Positions 23,587 to 31,725 of a stretch of DNA of 64,000 nt are shown here, in pieces (the stretch's first letter is position 1; every line of letters begins with the position of its first letter). Made by a program: the position numbers and the translations under genes. Under the pieces are notes generated by a model. That model made no database searches. It saw nothing but the letters and a program-made list of their open reading frames with translations, and was not told where the DNA came from. This DNA is from JBFIHF01 sp964411125 (lineage in GTDB: Bacteria > Myxococcota_A > Bradymonadia > Bradymonadales > Bradymonadaceae): contig CAYPJU010000002.1 of assembly GCA_964411125.1 (NCBI GenBank), forward strand, positions 139,463-203,462, in the 5' to 3' direction.

Positions 23587-23611
23587 AGCGGACGAGCTTT
23601 GCTCGTCCGCT
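23587..23611 (-). terminator. Hairpin at the 3' end of the PuuD-type gene
   Basis: AGCGGACGAGC-TTT-GCTCGTCCGCT is an 11-base-pair perfect stem with a 3-base loop. It overlaps the TAG stop (23612-23610) of the minus-strand gene. No U-tract follows, so it may act as an mRNA-stabilising 3' hairpin rather than a classical intrinsic terminator. Confidence 0.5.
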
Positions 23612-24806
23612 ACGGCATGCCGTTCACCACCCAGGCGGCGAGTGCGACGCGTTCTTCTTCGGTCATGCCGGTCTTGTTGGCCATCGGCATGGTCTGCATG
23701 TCGTAGACGCGGGCTTTCATGCGGGGGGCCCATTTGCGGATGTCGGCCTCGGTGTCGAAGACGACGCCGTTGGGGGCGACGGTGAAGACATCGTCGGTGG
23801 GTTGGCTGGCGTGGCACTGGACGCAGCGGGTGGAGACGATCACCTGGACGTCGTTGAAGGTCACTTCACCGGCGGTGGAGACGGGGGGCAGGCTGCCGCC
23901 GTCGTTCTTCGGCATCGTGACCCAGGCGAGGCAGCCGAGCGCTACGAGGCCGACGGGCATCGTCCACGCCCACTTGTTCGAGACGTGGCGGACGTTGAAG
24001 TGGTGGCGAACGGCGATGCCGACCGCGGAGATGCCGGCGAGGATCAGCCATGCGTGCTCGTGGCCGTAGGTCGAGGGGAAGTGGTTGCTGATCATGATGA
24101 ACAGCACGGGGAGCGTGAAGTAGTTGTTGTGGCGCGACCGCAGGCCGGCGTAGATGCCGTGCCACGCTTCGGGCTCCTTGCCCTCCTTTGCGGCGGCGAC
24201 GAGGCGGCGCTGTCCCGGAATGATGACCATCAGGACGTTCCCCGCCATCATCGTGCCGATCATCGCGCCGATGTGGATGTAGACCGCACGGGGAGCGAGG
24301 AACTGGGAGAGGCCGTAGGCGACGGCGGTCAGGAACCCGAACATCACCGCCAGCATCAGGGTCGGGCGTTTGAGCAACGGAGTCCGGCAGAGAACGTCGT
24401 AGACGATCCAGCCGACCGCGAGCGCCCCGAGGCCGATGCCGATCGACGCGCCCGGGCTGATGTCCGCGACCGCGGCGTCGATCATGTAGACGCTCGCGTT
24501 CATGTAATAGACGATCACGAGCAGGCAAAATCCGGTGATCCAGGTCGCGTACGCTTCCCATTTGAACCAGTGCAGGTTCTGCGGCAGCTCGGCCGGCGCG
24601 ACCTTGTACTTCTCGAGGTAGTAGAACCCGCCGCCGTGGATCGCCCACAGATCGCCGGCGAGGCCTTCGCGAAGGTCCGGTTTGTTCTTCTCGAGATGGT
24701 TCTCGAGGAAGACGAAGTAGAACGATGCTCCGATCCAGGCGACGCCGACGATGACGTGCAGCCAACGGACGAGGAGATTCAACCATTCGATGACGTGGGG
24801 AGCCAT
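23610..24806 (-). CDS. puuD: Membrane urate oxidase with C-terminal cytochrome c (PuuD type)
   Basis: A 398-residue protein. Residues 1-300 are eight or so membrane helices of the urate oxidase N-terminal family (PF06181), with conserved HVIVGVAWIGASFYFVFLE, IHGGGFYYLEKYKVAP and FKWEAYATWITG. A C-terminal cytochrome c domain carries the haem motif CVQCH (328-332) and a likely axial Met in MQTMPMANKTG. PuuD oxidises urate at the membrane and passes electrons to the respiratory chain, with no hydrogen peroxide. No other purine catabolism gene is in the window. The ATG at 24806 starts directly before the first helix. Confidence 0.88.
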   Translation of the reverse strand: MAPHVIEWLNLLVRWLHVIVGVAWIGASFYFVFLENHLEKNKPDLREGLAGDLWAIHGGGFYYLEKYKVAPAELPQNLHWFKWEAYATWITGFCLLVIVYYMNASVYMIDAAVADISPGASIGIGLGALAVGWIVYDVLCRTPLLKRPTLMLAVMFGFLTAVAYGLSQFLAPRAVYIHIGAMIGTMMAGNVLMVIIPGQRRLVAAAKEGKEPEAWHGIYAGLRSRHNNYFTLPVLFIMISNHFPSTYGHEHAWLILAGISAVGIAVRHHFNVRHVSNKWAWTMPVGLVALGCLAWVTMPKNDGGSLPPVSTAGEVTFNDVQVIVSTRCVQCHASQPTDDVFTVAPNGVVFDTEADIRKWAPRMKARVYDMQTMPMANKTGMTEEERVALAAWVVNGMP

Positions 24807-24864
24807 GACGCTGCCTTACTGACTGGTCCCTTTTTCTGTAGCACGGATTCCCACGAACCGCAGG

Positions 24865-25533
24865 TCAGTCGAGCGGATCGCACTGGTCGTTGCAGTAGCC
24901 GACCCCGATCCAGTGCTCGTCGGCCTGGTTGCACCACTCGTCGGGCTCGCAGCCTACGCCGCCGTCGAAGTAACAGAGCTTCTGGCAGGTCCCGAGGAAC
25001 GACATGCAAAACAGGCCCGGAGCGCAACGCTGCTCGGTGCCGTCGCAGTTCGCCCCTTCCGGTAGTGAATGCCGGTCGGTCTCGACACAGTACGACGAGA
25101 TGTCGACGTCGGGTCCATTGATGACCTGGGCGATCAGGCACTGCTCGGTTCCCTCGCAGCCCTCGTTCCGGACGACGTCGCAGAACCCGCGAAACGATTC
25201 GTCGTTCACGAGCGGGCACACCTCGCCGGACGGCAGGTCATCGGGCCCCGAGGTCGTCCCGTTGTTCGTCGCGACGGTACCGTTGTTCGGGACTGACGTT
25301 CCGTTGTTCGTCGCGACGGTGCCGTTGTTTGCGGCCGTCGTTCCGTTGTTCGTCGCGACCGTCGCGTTGTTCGAGCCCCCGTTGTTCGAACCTGCGTTGT
25401 TCGTCTCCCCGTCGTCCGGCTGACCGTTGTTCGACGACCCTGGATCGTCGATCAGCGGTCCTCCCGACGGACCGGGATCTTCACCGCATGCGGCCAGGGA
25501 CAGGATGAGTAGGACTGAAAGGAGTGTGCGCAT
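24865..25533 (-). CDS. NNGT-linker Cys-rich lipoprotein
   Basis: A 222-residue lipoprotein whose signal ends SLAAC (Cys16). Residues about 35-95 are a low-complexity linker of NNG, NNGT and NNAT units. A compact Cys-rich domain follows (about 105-222) with about 13 cysteines, for example CDVVRNEGCEGTEQC and CAPGLFCMSFLGTCQKLC. It resembles the larger lipoprotein at 1714-2835 in both linker and domain style. No enzymatic motif is visible. It follows the App1-like gene by 38 bases on the same strand. Confidence 0.82.
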   Translation of the reverse strand: MRTLLSVLLILSLAACGEDPGPSGGPLIDDPGSSNNGQPDDGETNNAGSNNGGSNNATVATNNGTTAANNGTVATNNGTSVPNNGTVATNNGTTSGPDDLPSGEVCPLVNDESFRGFCDVVRNEGCEGTEQCLIAQVINGPDVDISSYCVETDRHSLPEGANCDGTEQRCAPGLFCMSFLGTCQKLCYFDGGVGCEPDEWCNQADEHWIGVGYCNDQCDPLD

Positions 25534-25571
25534 GGATCGACTCTAGAAGGAATCACGACGCGGATCACGCG

Positions 25572-26588
25572 TCAGATGAGGTCTTCGATTCGCCACTTCG
25601 CCTTCACCCCTTCGAAGGCGCGCTCGAACCGCTCGAGATCGTTCTTCGCCCCCTCCACACGCCGGATGATGATGTCCTTCGTTCGCTCCGGGAACTGCCG
25701 CGCGACGTCACCGTACACCTCCGGATCGCGCTCTCCACTGTCACCGACCAGCACGAACTGCCGGCGCGGGAACTCCTCGAACAACTGCGTGATCGCGGAG
25801 ACCTTGTGCTCCTTGCTGCTGCGGACGAACGCGAGGGGCGAGCGCACGCTCTTCACTCGAAGCTTGCGCAGGTGGAACGAACCGAGGGGGAACCCGTGCT
25901 CCTCCATGAACTCCTCGAAGAATGGTAGGAGCTGCCATGGACTCGCCGACACGTAGTGAAACGCCGCCCCCTGTTGCGCGAGCTCGGCGTAGTGTTCGGC
26001 GAGCGCCGAAACCGGTTTGAACGGTCGCAGGAACGTGTTTCGGAGCATCTCGTGGTGGTCCAGGACCGAAGTCACCTTCACGGTGTCGTCGATGTCCGAG
26101 ACGACCGACAGCCCCTCGGCGGCGAGGACGGGAATCTCGCGCTCGTCGTCGTCGGTGTCGACGAAGACCCGCACCTTCAGCCGGGGGCCGGCGTCGCCGT
26201 CGACAAAATGCCCCACAGCTTCGTCGAGCGGCAGCGTCAGCTCTCCAATGACGTGCCCGTCCGGCCCCGACTTTCCGATGTCGAAGACCTCGCCCCCCAC
26301 TTCGACGCGCACGTGCTGGTTCCGTTCGTTGTCGACGAGAAACGGGCGCACCCGCCGCCGGAACAAGAGCGCTTCGTCCGAGCCCTCCTCGAGCGCGAAC
26401 GTCTCGCGCAGCTTGTCGACCAGGGCACTGCGAGCCCACGACTTGTTCTCGGGTTCGTACACCCACGCGTTGAGCCGAAACCGCAGCTCGTTCGCCTCTT
26501 CGTCCGCCACCGCGTAGGTCGGAAAGGTGACGACTATCTCGGTTTCCCCTTCCAACCACCCCTTGAACTTCGTCCACGTCGTCTTCAT
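25572..26588 (-). CDS. App1-like phosphatidate phosphatase (DUF2183)
   Basis: A 338-residue protein with the App1 catalytic domain (PF09949, HAD-like). The catalytic motif SDIDDTV places the nucleophile pair at D165 and D167; FHYVSASPWQL and FVLVGDSGERDPEVYG follow as expected. Yeast App1 dephosphorylates phosphatidic acid and related lipids; bacterial substrates are largely untested. There is no signal peptide, so action at the inner face of the membrane is likely. ATG 26588 is chosen because GAGGAG lies just upstream. It is 14 bases behind the Ser/Thr kinase gene, linking lipid phosphate metabolism with phosphosignalling. Confidence 0.88.
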   Translation of the reverse strand: MKTTWTKFKGWLEGETEIVVTFPTYAVADEEANELRFRLNAWVYEPENKSWARSALVDKLRETFALEEGSDEALLFRRRVRPFLVDNERNQHVRVEVGGEVFDIGKSGPDGHVIGELTLPLDEAVGHFVDGDAGPRLKVRVFVDTDDDEREIPVLAAEGLSVVSDIDDTVKVTSVLDHHEMLRNTFLRPFKPVSALAEHYAELAQQGAAFHYVSASPWQLLPFFEEFMEEHGFPLGSFHLRKLRVKSVRSPLAFVRSSKEHKVSAITQLFEEFPRRQFVLVGDSGERDPEVYGDVARQFPERTKDIIIRRVEGAKNDLERFERAFEGVKAKWRIEDLI

Positions 26589-26602
26589 CTCGCTCCTCGA
26601 GC

Positions 26603-27580
26603 CTACCCGGCGATTCGTGAACGCAGAACCTCCAGGACCGCGGATCGCATCTCCTCCGCCGACTGCCATCGGCGGGACGGATCCCGCGCGAGCGCCCGGT
26701 CCACAATCTGGAGGAAATCGCTCGACAGGTCGGCCTTGCCTTTCATCTGGCTGACACTCAGCTCGGGGAACATCCCCATCGTCCCCGGGTCCCGGCCGAC
26801 GACGACCGACCAGAGCGTCGCGCCGAGCGCGTAGAGGTCGAAGCGGTGGTCGATGTAGGCCTCGTTACCGCCGTCTGCCTCGGGGCCCGCGTAACCTGCC
26901 GTGATGCACCCTGCCGTGGGCTCCGTCGTCTTGCCCCCCAGCCGCAGCGTCACGCCACCGAAGTCGATGAGCGTGAAGTACTCTTCGCCGCTGACGAGTA
27001 CGTTGGCTGGCTTGAGGTCCTGGTAGACGAAGTAGGCGGGCTGCCCGCCGACGTCGAACGGCTCGTGCAGCTTTGCCAGGATCGTGAGGAGCTCGCGGGC
27101 GAGCGCCAGCAGGTTCACCTCGAGGTTCTGTCGAAATGCGGGGCTCGTCGCTCGATCTTCCAAAACGTCGCCCTGGATGAACTCGAGCACCAGGAAGGGC
27201 TCGCTCTCGAGCACGTCGGACGACAGCTCATAGCTACCCGCCCTCCCCTCGTACGTTCGCTTCAGCGTCGCCGATCGGTCGACGAAGAAGTGGTTGGGGG
27301 ACGGCAGATTGTTGAGCCCCTCGTTTCGAAACCGAACGAGGACCTTCTTCTCCCACTCGAGGATCTTGCGGGTCTCGACGACGAACTTCTCCGCCTCACC
27401 CCTGGTATAGGCGAACTGGCGAGCGCGGGGGCCGCTGTCGTAGCGGGTCGTCTTGATGAGGACACGGTTGTCGGCACATCGCGTGTCGCGCGCGTCGAGC
27501 AGGATGCCCATACCGCCGCCATCGGCGAAAACCCCGTCGATGGCGTAGCGGTCGTCGGCGAGTGTTGCGGGGAGCTTCAA
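26603..27580 (-). CDS. Ser/Thr protein kinase (HRD variant YQD)
   Basis: A 325-residue soluble kinase. Glycine loop FADGGGMGIL (18-27), Lys43 in LIKTTR, catalytic loop YQDLKPANV (186-194) with Asp188, Lys190 and Asn193, metal motif DFG (206-208), and GYAGPEA in place of APE. The HRD motif is YQD, and an insertion-rich N-lobe (about 45-130) separates the usual helices. All key catalytic residues are kept, so it is probably active. The TTG start overlaps the stop of the zinc-ribbon/FHA gene by four bases (TTGA), strong evidence that the two proteins work together: the FHA domain could read the kinase's phosphothreonine. Confidence 0.88.
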   Translation of the reverse strand: MKLPATLADDRYAIDGVFADGGGMGILLDARDTRCADNRVLIKTTRYDSGPRARQFAYTRGEAEKFVVETRKILEWEKKVLVRFRNEGLNNLPSPNHFFVDRSATLKRTYEGRAGSYELSSDVLESEPFLVLEFIQGDVLEDRATSPAFRQNLEVNLLALARELLTILAKLHEPFDVGGQPAYFVYQDLKPANVLVSGEEYFTLIDFGGVTLRLGGKTTEPTAGCITAGYAGPEADGGNEAYIDHRFDLYALGATLWSVVVGRDPGTMGMFPELSVSQMKGKADLSSDFLQIVDRALARDPSRRWQSAEEMRSAVLEVLRSRIAG

Positions 27581-28818
27581 GCGCCGGGAACGTCGAACTT
27601 CATGGCGATTTTGCCTGCGACCACGACGACGTCACCGTCGCTGAGCGGGCGCCGTTCCCCGAGCTGCAGCAGCTCGCTGTTGAGCTGCGTTCCGGCGTTG
27701 GAGACCGCGTAGAGCGTGTAGTTCTTGTTCTGCCGGTAGACGTACGCGTGCTTTCGCGACACGTGCGCTTCGGGGTCGAACTCCGTCAGGTCGAGATCGG
27801 GGTACGAGTCGCTCACCGGGTCGCGGCGCCCGATCAGTACTTCGTCCGTGTCGATGGCGTGGCGCGCGACGGGCTCGCGGTTCATGTAAATCGTGAGCGT
27901 CGCCGGCTCGGCGTGAGTACCCGGCTCGGGCAGCGGCTGCATCGTCGGACGGTCCTTGGTGCGCGCCTGAAACGCATGCTCGAATTCTCGGGAAGCCGGG
28001 CGGTCAGACCCTCGTTTCGACCCGGCGATCGCTGCCGCGAACTCGAGATCGGGTCCGTCGGCGGGTTCGGCCGACACCTGCTGTGCGGACTCCTCTTCGA
28101 CCTCGCTCGCGGCGGTGGTATCGGGCGGGGTGGCGACGAGCTCTTCTCCGTTCGGCCCGAACCCTTCTTCGTATTCTTCGCTACCGCGGGGATAAGCACT
28201 TCCATCGAGCGGCGAATAGAGGAAGTCGGGGTCGGCGGCGTGCTCGGCGTTCTCTGCTTCGATGTAGTCTTCGACCTCGTCCTCTGAGAACTCGAGCTCG
28301 TCGGACGTCGGCTCGTGGATGACGTCGTCGTGATGGACGCCCTTGAGCCCGGGCGACTCGCCCTCTTCGTCGTCGTGGGCGTCCTGGTCGGCGACCTGGC
28401 CGTCCTGGAACGCCTCTTCGGCGTTGTCGACCATGATCTCGCCGTCGGCGAGGTGTTCGATGTCCTCGACGAGGTCGCCCGACTCCACCGGGCCGTCTTC
28501 GGCTTCGACGTCGTCTTCCCCGAACTCGTCGTCGATGTCGGCGTCGTCGAGCTCGTCGACTTCTCCATCGTCCAGCTCGTCCGCTTCGTCGTCGAGCGCG
28601 TCCATCTCGTCGGTCTCGTCCGCTTCGGACGCCGCCTCGATACCGGTCACGGCCTCGAGGTCTTCGGAATCCCCCGCGAGCGCCGCCGCGACGTTCTCTT
28701 CCTCGGGGACGACCTCACCCGGCTCGGCCGGGACGAGACGCTCTCCGCAGACCTCGCAATTGGTGGCGTCCGCGGGGTTCTCGGTCTCGCAAATGGGGCA
28801 CGTGATCGTTTCGCTCAT
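27577..28818 (-). CDS. Zinc-ribbon, acidic linker and FHA-domain protein
   Basis: A 413-residue protein. A zinc ribbon is at residues 7-24 (CPIC, CEVC). A very acidic, probably disordered linker occupies about 35-250 (many Asp/Glu, possible phosphothreonine sites). A C-terminal FHA domain (about 318-405; VLIGRRDP, HVSRKHAYVYR, NAGTQLNSE) would bind phosphothreonine. Zinc ribbon plus FHA adaptors are common near bacterial Ser/Thr kinases. GGGAGA lies four bases before the ATG. It overlaps the kinase gene by four bases and is 16 bases behind the lipoprotein gene. Confidence 0.87.
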   Translation of the reverse strand: MSETITCPICETENPADATNCEVCGERLVPAEPGEVVPEEENVAAALAGDSEDLEAVTGIEAASEADETDEMDALDDEADELDDGEVDELDDADIDDEFGEDDVEAEDGPVESGDLVEDIEHLADGEIMVDNAEEAFQDGQVADQDAHDDEEGESPGLKGVHHDDVIHEPTSDELEFSEDEVEDYIEAENAEHAADPDFLYSPLDGSAYPRGSEEYEEGFGPNGEELVATPPDTTAASEVEEESAQQVSAEPADGPDLEFAAAIAGSKRGSDRPASREFEHAFQARTKDRPTMQPLPEPGTHAEPATLTIYMNREPVARHAIDTDEVLIGRRDPVSDSYPDLDLTEFDPEAHVSRKHAYVYRQNKNYTLYAVSNAGTQLNSELLQLGERRPLSDGDVVVVAGKIAMKFDVPGA

Positions 28819-28834
28819 GGTCTCCCTTTTCGTC

Positions 28835-30196
28835 TCACTGAGTGTCGCACCAGTTGGCCGAAAGCGCCTTGGTGCCCTTGGCCTTCATGTTCTCGAGTTC
28901 TTTGACCAGCTCCTCCCGCGAGAGCTTGCGCCCGTCGGCCAGCAGGAACTGCTTGTCCTTCCCTTCCGGGGAAGTGACGTTCGACGCCTTGATGGCGAAG
29001 TCCAGCATACGCTCGCAGCGATCGGCCGAGCCGGCACTGCGGTGCGACGTGGCGCGCAGGAAGTAATGCTTCCCGTGGTTGTAGGCCTTGGCGAGCATCG
29101 AGCCCTCGGCCTCGCAGGTCACCTTCGGGTCGTTCTCCCCGCAGGCGTTCGACTTGAGATTCGCCTGCCGTCGGTAGACCTGGGCGGTGCCGAGTTTGAG
29201 CTTCTGCCCTTCGCTCCCCTCGTACCGGAACCGCCCCGACATCGAGATGATGTCGGTTGGCTGCAACCATGCGACGAAGTCCTTGATCGTCTTCTGCACG
29301 TCCGAATCCGCGTCGGAGACCGGCGGGATCACGCCGCAATCGACGGGGGTGGCGATGCCCGGGTCCTGATCGGCGACGTATGCGCTCGTGATGAGGTAGT
29401 CGCCGAACTGGTTCGTCCCCGTCTGCTTCGCCTCGAGCTCGATCGGGTAGACCCCGCACCCCTGGAACGTCCGCTCCTTGTTGACCGCGACGGGAGGGGC
29501 GTCCTCCGCCTTCGCCTTCGCAATCTTGGCGCGCGCTTCGCAGATCACCATCTCCGCGGGCACGTCGAAGTATCCGGTCGCGTTGACGTTCTTACCGACG
29601 TAAGTCATCGACTTGGCGTCGATGGCGTTCGCACGGGCGAGCCCGCTCTCGTACTTCCCCCACGCCTGCTGGTGCGCCGCCGAATCTCCGGCCCCGAGCG
29701 CCTTCACGGCATCCGCGCACGCGACGAAGGCGTCATTGAGCGCGTAGCGGGCGTCGACGCTGGCGTTCTCGCTACGTCCCACGGTGCCGAACGCCGTCTC
29801 GGCGCGCCCCCCCGCAAACTCTGCAATCTCGGCGTCGAGGTCGTAGACGCGCGAAACGATCTGCGGCGACTTCGGCGACGTCGCCATCGTCTTGCTCGCC
29901 TCCCACGTCACCCGCTTGAGCAGCTCGTAGCGCTTCGCGAGATACTCTGCGTACTGCTTCTGCTCGGCGAGCTTCTCGAGGTCTTGGAGCATCATGACCG
30001 CGTCACGAACCTCCGCGGGGTCGCTGTCTTCGACCTTCAGCGCGACCGCGCTCGACTTCGACTTGCCCGTGGCCGCGCCGTTCGAGTCTTCCGACATCGC
30101 GGCGTTCTTCTCGTGCATCGTCGCCAGTCGGTCGGGGTTCACCCCGCAGCCGGCGAGCAGGGCCATCGCACAAATCGTCCAGATCTTGTCCCGCAT
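28835..30196 (-). CDS. Large lipoprotein of unknown function in the kinase cluster
   Basis: A 453-residue lipoprotein; ATG 30196 is chosen because GGAGA lies about six bases upstream and the signal then ends LLAGC (Cys17). No known domain is recognised. Residues about 55-220 look helical (PAEVRDAVMMLQDLEKLAEQK and following). The C-terminal half is mixed with several cysteines (for example QGCGVYP, DCGVIPP, CGENDPKVTCEAEG, RCERML, NWCDT), suggesting disulphides in an exported fold. It lies between the VWA gene and the zinc-ribbon/FHA gene, so an envelope partner of that signalling set is possible. Confidence 0.7.
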   Translation of the reverse strand: MRDKIWTICAMALLAGCGVNPDRLATMHEKNAAMSEDSNGAATGKSKSSAVALKVEDSDPAEVRDAVMMLQDLEKLAEQKQYAEYLAKRYELLKRVTWEASKTMATSPKSPQIVSRVYDLDAEIAEFAGGRAETAFGTVGRSENASVDARYALNDAFVACADAVKALGAGDSAAHQQAWGKYESGLARANAIDAKSMTYVGKNVNATGYFDVPAEMVICEARAKIAKAKAEDAPPVAVNKERTFQGCGVYPIELEAKQTGTNQFGDYLITSAYVADQDPGIATPVDCGVIPPVSDADSDVQKTIKDFVAWLQPTDIISMSGRFRYEGSEGQKLKLGTAQVYRRQANLKSNACGENDPKVTCEAEGSMLAKAYNHGKHYFLRATSHRSAGSADRCERMLDFAIKASNVTSPEGKDKQFLLADGRKLSREELVKELENMKAKGTKALSANWCDTQ

Positions 30197-30310
30197 TACA
30201 TTCTCCATCGTTCCATCACTCGGACCGACCACACATAACACGGCACCGCCACCTCGCCCAACTCTGCTCCGCTCCCGCGGAAAGTCCGGCGGCGAAGGCC
30301 GTCCGCGCCC

Positions 30311-31624
30311 TCAGATCAGGGAACTCGCATCCACGAGCTGCACACCCGAATCGCGCTTTTGCGTCGACTTGTGACGCGTGTAATTCATCTCTTCCTGCGT
30401 CAGCGAACCCGCCGTGGCCCACTTCGACTTGAGGGAGCGGTAGTGCCCCGCCATCTCGTCGTCTCCGAGCTCGGCGTAGCGTTCCGCAAGCAAGTCGAAG
30501 AGCATCGCCGCGTGCTGCTCTTCTTTCTGGTCGATCGAGCGGTCGAGCTCCTCCACCAGACGACCGATCTCGACCTCGTCGAAGGCCCGCTCCACCTCGC
30601 CTCGAAGCTCCGCGATCGCCTGCGGATCGTCGGTGTACGACACGACCACCGATTGAAGGCTCGAGCCCTGCTCGATACCGAGCGACGGGATGTCGTAGAA
30701 GAGCTCGGCTTTCACGATGCGCACCTTGCCGGCTTCTCGCGCGGGGACCGTGCACGTCAGGAGGTAGGCGTACTCCTTGTCCTTCTCCACCGTGCCGACC
30801 GGGATCGAGATCGTGCGCACGTCCCCCGGCAGCTTCATCTTGCCGAGGTACGAGATCTCCGGGCTGTACCGGTAGCCACGGTTCGCCCGAATCTGCGGGG
30901 TGAACGTCAGATCGAGCCGAACGTTCGTCGCGATCGACGTCGTGGCGTTCTTCACGCGACGCTTGAAGACTCCGGCAATGTTCGACGCCTCCTCGACGTA
31001 CTCGGTGAACCCGTTCGAGTACGAGACGAGGCGCTGCATGAACTTGTAGTCGAATTCTTTGCCGAACCCGACGGCGTCGATGCCGATCCCGCGCCCAGAA
31101 ATCTCCATCGCGCGCATCAGGCACTTGTCTGGCGGGCACGTCACCTGCCCGTCGGTGAAGACGATGATCCGCCGAGCGAGCTGCCCCCCCGCGATGGCAT
31201 GGAAATGGTCTTCGGCCTTCGTCAGGGCGTAGTCGAGGTCGGTGCCTCCCCCCTGAAACTCGTCGATGTGACCGATCTTCTCTTTCACCGACGCGACGAC
31301 GTCGCGCGATGTGACCTGCGTCGGCTCGACGATCTCGTAGGCGACCGACTGAAACGCCACGACCGAGAGCCAGTCCCCGGGGCGCAACTGATCGACCGCC
31401 GCCCGCGCCGCCTCCTTGAGCGCAGAGATCTCGCCCGACCGCATCGAGGACGAGACGTCGAGCACCAGGACGACCTGAGAATTCGCGACGACCTCGTCGT
31501 CCCCCTGAGCGCGGATCGCGTTCGAAGCGTTGACCTTCAACAAGACCTTCAAGTCGGTCTCCGCCTCCGTGGTCGAGACGTTGGGCTTGTCGACGACGTA
31601 ATCGAGAAGGATTTCTTCGGCCAT
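30311..31624 (-). CDS. VWA-domain protein with intact MIDAS
   Basis: A 437-residue protein without signal peptide. The von Willebrand A domain (about 48-235) has an intact metal site: DVSSSM (D56, S58, S60), the Thr in QGGGTDLDYAL and the Asp in IIVFTDGQ. A beta-rich region (about 240-350) and a helical C-terminus (about 365-420) follow, as in TerY/YfbK-like or inter-alpha-trypsin-type VWA proteins. Such proteins act as metal-dependent scaffolds. GAGGG lies five bases before the ATG. It heads the kinase-containing cluster, which in other bacteria often joins VWA, FHA and kinase proteins. Confidence 0.85.
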   Translation of the reverse strand: MAEEILLDYVVDKPNVSTTEAETDLKVLLKVNASNAIRAQGDDEVVANSQVVLVLDVSSSMRSGEISALKEAARAAVDQLRPGDWLSVVAFQSVAYEIVEPTQVTSRDVVASVKEKIGHIDEFQGGGTDLDYALTKAEDHFHAIAGGQLARRIIVFTDGQVTCPPDKCLMRAMEISGRGIGIDAVGFGKEFDYKFMQRLVSYSNGFTEYVEEASNIAGVFKRRVKNATTSIATNVRLDLTFTPQIRANRGYRYSPEISYLGKMKLPGDVRTISIPVGTVEKDKEYAYLLTCTVPAREAGKVRIVKAELFYDIPSLGIEQGSSLQSVVVSYTDDPQAIAELRGEVERAFDEVEIGRLVEELDRSIDQKEEQHAAMLFDLLAERYAELGDDEMAGHYRSLKSKWATAGSLTQEEMNYTRHKSTQKRDSGVQLVDASSLI

Positions 31625-31725
31625 GGAACCCTCGTGTTGCGTGTGCGCGATCCATACCACACGGCGGAATCACCGAAAACACGCGCGCCGCCTTCAGGAC
31701 GAGGTTGGACCCTCCACGATTCGCC

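Larger units (their letters stand above)
23167..23611. repeat. Array of short GC-rich palindromes on both sides of the gap
   Basis: The 505-base stretch 23105-23609 has no gene. It holds serial hairpins of 15-19 bases with TTCG or GAAG-type centres: AACGGCGCTTCGCGCCGTT, ACCGGCCTTCGGCCGGT, ACCGTGCTTCGCACGGT and ACCGCGCTGCGCGCGGT, joined by GGGGG or GCGGG. The same 50-base block appears just before the gap (from about 23185) and just after it (from 23339). After about 70 bases of unrelated sequence (23428-23496) the palindromes resume with their strand orientation reversed (23497-23581), so the whole array is itself an inverted pair. This is intergenic repeat DNA of unknown function and probably caused the gap. 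Confidence 0.9.

Noticed and set aside
23167..23611. Possible CRISPR or attachment site
   Set aside because: Units are short palindromes with no spacers, no integrase is nearby, and the array is inverted, which fits intergenic palindromic repeats.
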